64,000 bases of DNA from Hyalella azteca (taxonomy: Eukaryota > Arthropoda > Malacostraca > Amphipoda > Hyalellidae), in NCBI RefSeq assembly GCF_000764305.2, contig NW_025936664.1, positions 1-64,000 of the forward strand, read 5' to 3'. The position numbers were made by a program, and so were the translations under genes. Positions 57,401-64,000 of the stretch are shown piece after piece. Each line of letters begins with the position of its first letter. The first letter of the stretch is position 1. The notes below the pieces were generated by a model, which saw only the letters and a program-made list of their open reading frames with translations, ran no database searches and was not told the origin of the DNA.

Positions 57401-58244
57401 TAATAATAGTTAACTTGCAGAAATAATGTGGTGGGTTTCATACGTAAAATGTGGCAGTTTTTATACGACATTAATAATATTTGTAGTTTTAAAGCAAAGT
57501 TATCCTATAAACGTTCGTTTTAGAAGAGCTGGAAGCATGATTAAACATCGGGAAAATATTCGATTATTTCACTTAATCAATCTTTCGGTTTTCGTGTTCT
57601 TATTGATACTTGGAATCCAGTTGTCAGTTACTGGAGGCCATACTAAGTTGCCTAGCCTGTCAATAAACTTCTAATTCAGGATCCATACTTTCAAAAAAAG
57701 TTAAGAGATCGTAAGTTCATCAGCCAATCATTGACGGCATTAGCGCATTTTCTCATTTATGGAAAAAATGCGCTATTGTGCTCGCCATGTCCGTCCGTCC
57801 GTCTGTCTGTTTGTCCGTCTGTCCGTGACCTCAAGTTTTCGTCAACGAGAAAATGCGCTCTCTGTCACTCACTGCACTGAGTACTGAGTTATATTTTTGT
57901 ATTCCAGTTGACGTGGGTGGATTTAAAAAACTAGGTTGCGGGGTTACAAACTATTTGTAATCACACAGCTTCTGGTTGTCTGCCTCTCATTCATTTGTTT
58001 AATGTGCTCCTGTATTTTTGTATTCCAGTTGACGTGGGTGGATTTCGCGTTGTTTGAGCTGCTGGAAATATATTTGGCCGTGGCCCCTGATAGCCTCGAG
58101 AAACACCCCAGCCTGCAAGCCTTCCATAAACGCATCCGTGAGCTGCCAGGCGTCAAGGAGTACAGATTGTCCGAGCAATTCAGGAAAATAAAGTGCCGGT
58201 TCTTTTCTCCCGAAGCCATGTTCGGCAGTGGTCTCAAGAAGTGA
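51463..58244 (+). CDS. GST-6: complete mu-class glutathione S-transferase
   Basis: Five phase-0 exons give 223 aa: 51,463-51,498; 53,654-53,794; 55,567-55,749; 57,240-57,335; 58,029-58,244. Tyr7, Trp46, Lys50, Asn59 and Glu72-Ser73 mark the glutathione site; the mu loop (GTAPDFD) is present; the C-terminal domain has T-W-V-D and ends in GSGLKK. An in-frame ATG at 51,436 would add nine residues (MESNNTSEN); I keep the second ATG because it gives the family's usual N-terminus. Cytosolic glutathione conjugation of electrophiles is expected. Exon edges are copied in tandem at exons 2 (both sides), 3 (donor side) and 5 (acceptor side), and introns 1-3 are filled with minisatellites. Two AATAAA signals follow the stop. 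Confidence 0.94.
51838..52407 (+). repeat. Duplicate of 49,439-50,007, second copy
   Basis: Lies in GST-6 intron 1 and, like the first copy, is followed closely by the 16-bp GTGTTGCAGCACGTC minisatellite. Confidence 0.92.
52487..52640. repeat. 16-bp minisatellite, second array
   Basis: About nine to ten units of GTGTTGCAGCACGTC[CT], ending with an inverted piece (AACACAGACGTGCT). Confidence 0.95.
52690..52775. repeat. 21-bp tandem repeat
   Basis: About four units of AAGTTTCTGTAACTTATT. Confidence 0.9.
53100..53440. repeat. 33-bp minisatellite in GST-6 intron 1
   Basis: About ten imperfect units built of GAGTAGCAGTCGTTTTC and GAGTAGGAAGAATTTC. The minus-strand frame (FFLLENDCYSK repeated) is open because 33 is a multiple of three. 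Confidence 0.92.
53521..53567 (+). pseudogene. Decoy copy of GST-6 exon 2 start
   Basis: After TTGTTCAG, codes for LAQVPRYMLVFAEVE with silent differences, then breaks off into TATATA. The surrounding TTAAAGTTCATTTCTCTTTT block is copied too; offset to the true exon is 133 bp. Confidence 0.92.
53654..53794 (+). CDS. GST-6 exon 2
   Basis: Forty-seven codons, LAQVPRYMLVFAEVEFEEKQ to NLGLEFPN, donor GTAAGT. Confidence 0.94.
53831..54804 (+). pseudogene. Three decoy copies of GST-6 exon 2 end with donor
   Basis: Copies at 53,831-53,872, 54,694-54,726 and 54,763-54,804 code for (WTS)VKDNLGLEFPN and end in GTAAGT or GTAAGC followed by ATTTTTATCGC, like the true donor at 53,795. The last two form a second cluster about 900 bp away, inside the 41-bp array. 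Confidence 0.92.
54196..55558. repeat. 41-bp minisatellite in GST-6 intron 2
   Basis: Some 25 units of GTTCCCGTATGCAAACGTTT plus AACATGATTCTATCGTTGAAC, broken at about 54,640-55,010 by the second cluster of exon 2 decoys. It runs up to the exon 3 acceptor. Many units read GTTGCCGTAT, the same ten bases that open exon 3, so the array may come from that edge. Confidence 0.92.
55567..55749 (+). CDS. GST-6 exon 3
   Basis: Sixty-one codons, LPYFIDGEVKMTESSAITKH to CHDPEF, acceptor CCACAG, donor GTGAGT. The last two codons GAATTC and the donor are the first unit of the following array. Confidence 0.94.
55744..56891 (+). repeat. 22-bp minisatellite built from the exon 3 donor
   Basis: Roughly 50 units of GAATTCGTGAGTAGACATTG plus AT. 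The first unit is the true exon end (GAATTC) and donor (GTGAGT). The first and last parts are degenerate with shorter units; from about 55,940 to 56,690 it is nearly perfect. A single N (56,697) shows the length is not settled. It ends in a 12-bp inverted repeat, GTAGACATTGGC-GAA-GCCAATGTCTAC, at 56,865-56,891. Long minus-strand frames exist in all three phases because the unit lacks stops. Confidence 0.97.
57121..57175. repeat. (TATTA)n microsatellite
   Basis: TATTA pentamers in GST-6 intron 3, just before exon 4. Confidence 0.9.
57240..57335 (+). CDS. GST-6 exon 4
   Basis: Thirty-two codons, ETKLVTFIENLDVSLLKLAK to NNSFVIGEK, acceptor GTTACAG, donor GTGGGA. No decoy copy is seen here. Confidence 0.93.
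57683..57738. mobile_element. MITE fragment (CATACTTTCAAAA family)
   Basis: Left end of the family seen in full at 20,596; broken off at GACGGC by foldback element copy 9. Confidence 0.75.
57739..57898 (+). repeat. Foldback microsatellite element, copy 9
   Basis: Full copy in GST-6 intron 4, with one palindrome change (ACTCACTGCACTGAGT). Its T-rich 3' end runs into TATTCCAG, the acceptor of the decoy exon 5. Confidence 0.88.
57908..57924 (+). pseudogene. Decoy copy of GST-6 exon 5 start
   Basis: TATTTTTGTATTCCAG then TTGACGTGGGTGGATTT equals the true acceptor and first codons (LTWVDF), 121 bp upstream of the real exon. Confidence 0.9.
58029..58244 (+). CDS. GST-6 exon 5
   Basis: Seventy-one codons plus TGA: LTWVDFALFELLEIYLAVAP to MFGSGLKK. 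Confidence 0.94.
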   Translation: MTWVDFALFELLEIYLAVAPDSLEKHPSLQAFHKRIRELPGVKEYRLSEQFRKIKCRFFSPEAMFGSGLKK

Positions 58245-58410
58245 AGACATCGCTCCAAAATGAAATTAGTTCCAAGTGTAAATGTTGCGCCCAAGTTTAA
58301 ATGTTTCGCACGATTTCTGAGCCATATTTCCATGCCAATTCAGATAATAGAAAGAAAAGAAAAAGAAAGACATCGACAGTAAATGAAATTAATTCTTAAT
58401 ATAACGGTAT

Positions 58411-58423
58411 AATAAATAATAAA
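58411..58423 (+). terminator. Poly(A) signals of GST-6
   Basis: AATAAA at 58,411 and 58,418, about 170 bp after the stop. Confidence 0.6.
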
Positions 58424-59704
58424 CATTGACTGCATCATGTAACAAATTACCTAAGTTTTTCCTACGATTTTATGAGCCATATTTCCCTGCCAGACCAGAT
58501 AAAATCTCGAAAAAAGAATCCTGATTTTTCGTAATTTATTTGTCTAAAAAATCAGGCCCCAGTATCAGAACGTTCTCATTGATAGTGTGCTCACCATTCC
58601 AGAAATAATCATATATTCCAGTTTTATTATCAGGATGTGATTATCCAGATAAACCAGTAATTTATTATCGGCGACTTAATAACGAGGTGGTAATATCTTG
58701 GAATTGATTTTATGTTGAACCTCTGACGTGTGTAGAACCTCTCTTCAACACGCGTAATACGTGTTCAACCTCTGTGTTACACATATATTCACACATATAT
58801 TCACGTGTTAAGATTACTGTATTAGTTGTCTGTGTCAACCAACGGACGTTACTAATTCAATGGCCTCTGCTGAAGCTAAGGAGCAATATGCGAAACAATC
58901 AATCAAACGCGCCTTTATTTTCTAGACTATAATTCAAATTACAGATAATTAATTACATTTCCTCTCAGGTTTTGTTGCTGATGAAACAAAATCGCACCGA
59001 AAGAAAACCATTCGATTTATCGATAGAATTATTTCGTCGTAATAAGATGATGTATCCGTTGAGATTATTTCTACTACAGCGTTCAAGCTATGGTGAAAAA
59101 AACATTGACTGCATCGTGTAACAAATTACTTGAATCGCTAAATGAAAGAATCTAAGACGAAATTGAAATTTTCGCTAACGCGGAGGAAGAATCTGGTGAT
59201 CTTGGTGCTTGAACTTGAATGTTTCTATAAACTAAACGGTCTCTATTTTGTTTGTTGAACCCCATTCAAATTCGTTGGATATTAAATGTATATTTAATGG
59301 CGGGAAAATGTGCATATAGATGTTATCTGAAATAATAAAAAATATATTTGTTTAGCATTATGTCCATTGCACGTCCCAATTACCATTAGAAATGTCTTTC
59401 TTCAGACACCTTAAAGTTTTGTAAATCGTGCTTTTTGTTTCATTTTAGCAGTTAGTTAATAATGTTAGTTAATGGAGAAGTGCCTTCTGAAGTTTATGTG
59501 TGTAAAGTTCTTGTATTTTTAGATAAAAACTTTCCGGTCTAAGCTCGCGCTGTGACAATAGACTTGTTCTATCATGTCAACTGCATTTATATTTAATAAA
59601 AAATTTAATCCTTTGTAAAGTTTGATTATAAGCTAAAGTTGTGCAACGAACCAATATCCGTCGTAACCATCTCTTCCTAATCAGTTTCATGAATTTATCG
59701 ATAA

Positions 59705-60090
59705 GCTCTTGAATTAATTTTATAATTGAAATCATTCAATTAATTTATCGCAAATTTGTAACCGAATTTCAGTAACTATTACTTGATATAATTTGAGAAT
59801 AATTAGCAAATTACTTGATCGATCTGCTCACAAATTAATTTTGAAACTGAAACCATGCTCGAAAATTTATCGTGAATTTGTAACCGAATTTCAGCAACTA
59901 TTACTTGATAAACTTTAAGAATAATTAGTAAATTACTTGATCGATCTGCTCCTAAACTAATTTTTTAATTTAAACCATGCTCGAAAATTTATCGCGAATT
60001 TGTAACCGAATTTCAGCAACTATTACTTGATGTAATTCAAGAATAATTAGCAAATTACTTGACATTTGTCCTTGATATACTTCAAGAATA
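59705..60090. repeat. About 121-bp tandem repeat, three units
   Basis: Units share GTAACCGAATTTCAG, ATTACTTGATATAATTTGAG and TACTTGATCGATCTGCTC, with a shorter remnant at the end. Confidence 0.85.
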
Positions 60091-60636
60091 ATGGTGAAAT
60101 TACTCGATATTTGTCTCTCGTGAACGAACCCGAGCTGAAATGCGTCTAGAGAGAGCATGGTTTCGCACTTCGCTGTTTTAGCGATCGCGTCTAAATAGAA
60201 AGCTTGGCCATTGAGTTATTTATATACGGATACTTTAAAAGTCATTCAAATTAATGGACAGCTCGCGTATTATGACCGCGTAGCGACCACATCGTGACCA
60301 ACGGATTTGGTAGCTGCGTTAGATTGCTGCTAATTTTCTGCCAGCGCAGTAATATTTCACCTTAAATTTCAATATGTCATTTCTCTTTGAATTTCTGATT
60401 GACCGTAGCCAGTTCACCTTGAATTGCTAATTAATCGGGCAGCTTAGAAATTCTAAACGGAAATCATTTTTTCTGACCCTTAGCATGGCGCTGTCACAAG
60501 TGCCATTTGACGTGCCTTGGCCTTGCAATCATTGAGTGTCATTCAAAACTCGAGGCTGGAAATGCCTGGACTCTGCAATAGCGCCATTACGTGTCTCGGT
60601 AATCCTGCTCTGTACTGATCAATTTACTCATTTCTG

Positions 60637-60730
60637 GGCCCATACTTTCAAAAAAAAGTTAAGAGATCGTAAGTTCATCAGCCAATCATTGACGGCCTTT
60701 CAAGCAAAATCCACCAATCATAGACAAATC
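60637..60730. mobile_element. MITE fragment (GGGCCCATACTTTCAAAA family)
   Basis: Left part of the MITE seen at 20,596, from GGGCCCATACTTTC through CAGCCAATCATTGACGGCC; the right end is missing. Confidence 0.75.
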
Positions 60731-61325
60731 ATTCATTTTGAACGTGGTAAAAAAACTGTGTGCATACGATCATTAATTCGTAGACAAAACACTGCGCAAA
60801 TCATTTTTGGAAAAATACATTACATCCTCCCGTACTGGAAAGCATGAGCTGGGTGCCGTTCTAAGACAAAAATAAAAAATTTTATTGTGCTCATTGTTAC
60901 TATACTAGGTAAGACAGAGCGCTAAGTGATACACTAACCGTTATCATTTCTAGGTATGTTACTTAATGGCAGCGTAAATCTCATATTCTTAGTATCTGTA
61001 CTACTCACCCCCTTCAAAATTATTGATTTCGAACCGCTTTCCAAGTATGTGGAATCCAACAGCAAAATTGTCTTCGTTTTTAGCTTCATTCAAATTTACA
61101 ACTAATTTCCTTCCTGAAATTGAGTCCAAATTTCGACGTAATTCAGCACAACCGCTCAACGCCTGAGTTCTTCCACAGTAGCAATAATATTGACGATTCC
61201 TAAGCGCCAGCAATACAAATATCTGACAGCGTTTTGACTATTATTGCATCTCGGTTAGGAACAAATATTATTGTGATTTTATCGTCGAAATTTGCAACGA
61301 GCGTGGGTGTATTGTCTATACATTG

Positions 61326-61460
61326 CACCAATGCAGTACGGTCCGTTGCCAGAGCAGTACGGTCTGTTGCCAGAGCAGCTCGGTCTGTTGCCAGAGCAGC
61401 ACGGTCCGTTGCCGTCAACGGGCCGACGTACGTTGCTTGGTCCGTTACCAGAGCAGCGAA
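61326..61460. repeat. 21-bp minisatellite
   Basis: About five units of GGTCCGTTGCCAGAGCAGTA, then degenerate. The frames (VARAVRS, TDRTALA) are products of the 21-bp period. Confidence 0.92.
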
Positions 61461-61659
61461 AATGTTAGGTTATCTTCTATTCCTGAGAGAGTAAAGAACA
61501 TGGATTGAAATTCAAACGATGGGCAGTGAAATATAGCATGTCCTGGCTGAGTATTTTTGCCTGGAGTTAGAAATTTTTTTTATTTTTGTACACTACTTTG
61601 ATGTGATATACGCGAGACGGATAGTGCCGCAGACGGAACTTCACTTTTTGTTGTTTGTA

Positions 61660-61955
61660 TGCTACAAATCTTTTAATCAATAGTTAACACACTCCTGTCC
61701 TATCGATCTGAAATTTGCACACTTGCGTAAAGTCGGAGAAAGTGCATGAAACAATTAACAGAATAAATAATTTTGAAAATTAAAAAAAAATTAAAAAATT
61801 GAGAAAATAATTTTGTCTGCTACAAATCTTATAAACGATATTTTTAACACACTTCTATAACCTACCCAATCTATCTGTAATTTTGCACACTTGCGCAAAG
61901 GCGGAGACAATGCATGAATCAATTGAAAGAACAAATAACGTTGAAATTTTACCTT
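61660..61955. repeat. Diverged direct duplication, about 155 bp
   Basis: Two copies with GCTACAAATCTT, TAACACACT and TTTGCACACTTGCG followed by CGGAGA. Purpose unknown. Confidence 0.75.
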
Positions 61956-62679
61956 TTTTTATAAATTAAAAAATTAAAAGTATTTTTTTAATATTTGAAA
62001 ATAAAATTAGGAATTCATTGTACATGTGTAAGATCGGAGACACCGGCCTCTTATTAGTGTTGTATTAAAAAAAATTGTTTATAAACGCATTTTATTTAAA
62101 GTATTGATTTTTTACATTCACTGCCTATTTGAGACCATAAATAATTTAGGGGCTATCCATACCGAAAATTAGATCAGTTTTCTTACGAGTTGCTAAAACT
62201 TATTTCCTAAACCTAACTGTGATGGTTATTTTATATTATGACAAAAACTTTCAAATCTTTCGTATCAACTGCAGGAAACAATAAAACCAAAATCCATAAC
62301 CGAATTGCTTCAATTACACGATGATAAAACATATTACAGTGGGAATAGTGTACAATTATTCTAATTCATGCATCAGTATACAATGAATGTAAGCAAAGGG
62401 TCCACGTCTCGCTTTTGAAATTCAAAATTCATTATCCAGCATCAAAATGATTTCCCTCCCGATAATAATGCAGAATATATTGTTGCTCTCATCATATTAG
62501 GCCGAGTGATCACTCATTTTATATATGCCATATGTGGTGCATATAGCAGATTAGGGCCATAGCTCCTATCAATCTTTCCTCGAGGCCTTCGCTCTTTATT
62601 CGAGTCTCTTGCCCGGCCGCAGCAACAGTTTCTAGGAGAAATATAAAGTACAAGTATGAGTCGAATTACCCTACCTAAC

Positions 62680-63070
62680 TTACGCATTACCCTACCAAAC
62701 TTACTCATTACCCTACAAAGTTAACTCATTACCCTAATAAGATATGTACACATTACCATAACAAGCTTACTCACTAACCTACCAAGCTTCATCATTAAAC
62801 TACCAAGCTTTCTTATGTACTCACTACACTGCCAAGCTTCAGTATAGATGCTGTCTCTTATACACATCTAGATGTGTATAAGAGACAGCTCCCGAGCAGG
62901 CTAGCAAAGACAGACAGATTCTCCCGAGCAGGCTAGCAAAGACGGACAGNTTATGTACTCACTACACTGCCAAGCTTCCGTATGTACTCATTAAACTACC
63001 AAGCTTTCTTATGTACTCACTACACTGCCAAGCTTCAGTATGTACTCATTAAACTACCAAGCTTTCTTGT
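62680..63070. repeat. CATTACCCTACC / TACCAAGCTT tandem array
   Basis: Short units such as TACTCATTACCCTACC and ACTCACTACACTGCCAAGCT, interrupted at 62,851-62,950 by an adapter, two 29-bp copies of CTCCCGAGCAGGCTAGCAAA-type sequence and a single N. Confidence 0.85.
62851..62888. other. Nextera mate-pair junction adapter (artefact)
   Basis: Third intact 38-bp mosaic-end dimer, inside a tandem array. The 61 bp up to the N at 62,950 probably come from elsewhere. Confidence 0.97.
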
Positions 63071-63074
63071 GTTC

Positions 63075-63775
63075 TCACCGGCAAAAACGAGTCGAAAAAA
63101 CGTCGGCGAGGTTTTGCGTCCGGCGCCAGCGACGTTTAAATGATTTTTCAAAGTAGACAATAATTGACAAAATTTTCGTCCAACTCGCCGTAGTCCGGAC
63201 GCTGCTCTGAACGTGTTCTACGAGTTTACTTTTTAGACTATTGTACAAGCTGCGTAATTTTTTAAGGTAGATGTCCGACGGCTCGAACACGCTGGGAGGC
63301 AACGAATGATGTCGAGTTCAGGAGCAGAAGGTGGTTTGGAATAAGAGCATCACAGTCATTCGGGTCGTCCGAAATCGGGGTGAGGGGTCTGTTTTCAATA
63401 TACTTCCAACTTTGCAGAAGAGAGCATTGAGACTCGTCTGTTAACCACGAAGGTTGCTCAAGTACCAGAGCAGTTAAAATTTTTCGAACGCTTTGAATCA
63501 GATTTTCCCACACGCCTCTAACAATCCAGTATTTTTTAAAAGGTTCTGAAAGAACCGAGTTTTTTCCAAGGTGTCCCAGAAACCGATGAGTTTTTTTTTT
63601 TTCAAAAGATCAGCGTTGTGAGAGAAGGCAGGTAGCAGAATAGGACGTACCTTTCTTCGTGACACAATATTTGAGCGTCTCATCCGTCCTCCAAATCGAA
63701 GGATGCAGTTTTCGGCGTAAAACGGATTCAACTTCTGAAGGTCAGTTCGTTTCATGCCATCTCGCTTCAGAATAT
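63075..63775 (-). pseudogene. Decayed BEL/Pao retrotransposon pol fragment
   Basis: Minus-strand pieces in the order of a BEL/Pao integrase region: 63,755-63,600 with LNPF and ILRFGGRMRRS (N-terminal zinc-binding part), 63,530-63,290 with RPLTPISDDPNDCDALIPNH (region after the integrase core), then 63,302-63,075 with FEPSDIYLKK and RRWRRTQNLADVF (DUF5641-like). The catalytic integrase core is absent between the first two pieces, the frame shifts between all of them, and an unrelated stretch of about 38 codons separates the last two motifs, so the element is dead. No LTRs are visible in the window. Confidence 0.75.
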
Positions 63776-64000
63776 TCGGCCTAAACTGTTATAATTTCAA
63801 GTGTATCAGTTCAGCCGTTTCTGAGACAGAATTAGTAGTAATAATTTTTGTTTATTTTAATCGAAAATTCTCTCAAACTTTGAAATTTATTCACTTTAAA
63901 GCGGCAAAAAGTCTGTCATAATTTTAGGAACATCAGTTTAGCCGATTCTAAAATAGAATTAGTATTCATAACGTTTTAAATTCAACTGGAAAATTCTCTT
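63776..64000. other. Window end, no gene seen
   Basis: AT-rich with a degenerate direct repeat (ATCAGTT[TC]AGCCG[AT]TTCT twice about 110 bp apart). No coding content recognised. Confidence 0.4.

Larger units (their letters stand above)
58430..62690. other. Gene-poor downstream region
   Basis: AT-rich, no recognised protein. A GC-richer patch at 62,540-62,640 has a minus-strand frame with RARDSNKERRPRGKIDRSYG that I cannot place. Repeats are listed separately. Confidence 0.5.

Noticed and set aside
63776..64000. Possible LTR of the BEL/Pao remnant
   Set aside because: It lies on the 5' (pol-proximal) side of the minus-strand fragment and shows no TG...CA ends or partner repeat in the window.

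Overview
This is an AT-rich animal genomic scaffold. Genes are split by many introns, and simple repeats, minisatellites and short dispersed repeats fill most of the space. The recognisable core is a cluster of mu-class glutathione S-transferase (GST) loci, all starting with a 12-codon first exon of the form M-x-P-[IV]-[LF]-G-Y-W-x-[IV]-R-G. Mu GST expansion, TATA plus TCAGT-like core promoters, a candidate WAP-domain secreted gene and a BEL/Pao retroelement remnant fit an arthropod; a crustacean such as an amphipod is my guess, not a proven assignment.

Layout. 1-12,500: non-coding, repeats only. 12,563-15,450 (+): GST-1, lacking exon 2 and part of exon 3. 18,558-20,113 (+): a three-exon candidate WAP gene. 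22,492-24,212 (-): GST-2, exons 1, 2 and the end of exon 5 only. 27,449-27,592 (-): GST-3, exon 1 and promoter only. 36,547-39,486 (+): GST-4, lacking exon 2 and half of exon 3. 41,537-48,845 (+): GST-5, complete, 221 aa. 51,463-58,244 (+): GST-6, complete, 223 aa. 58,430-63,060: non-coding and repeats. 63,075-63,775 (-): decayed BEL/Pao pol fragment.

GST-2, GST-3 and GST-4 with their flanks are copies of one unit arranged as a large imperfect inverted duplication from about 21.3 to 40.4 kb. GST-1, -2, -3 and -4 share one core promoter. All GST introns are phase 0, so exon loss does not shift the frame.

The most unusual signal is in GST-5 and GST-6. Many exon edges have been tandemly copied together with their splice site: partial exons with acceptor sites stand upstream of GST-5 exons 2, 3 (six copies), 4 and 5 and of GST-6 exons 2 and 5; the GST-6 exon 2 donor has three extra copies; and the GST-6 exon 3 donor has grown into a minisatellite of roughly 50 units, each carrying GAATTC|GTGAGT. 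A nine-copy family of short foldback elements with a TCCG/TCTG microsatellite core sits among these, twice directly before a decoy acceptor.

The assembly is not fully trustworthy. Three intact 38-bp Nextera mate-pair junction adapters remain at 29,115, 49,401 and 62,851, four single-N joins and one 398-N gap are present, and several broken genes or duplications lie beside such joins. Loss of exons in GST-1, -2 and -4 should therefore be checked before it is called biological.
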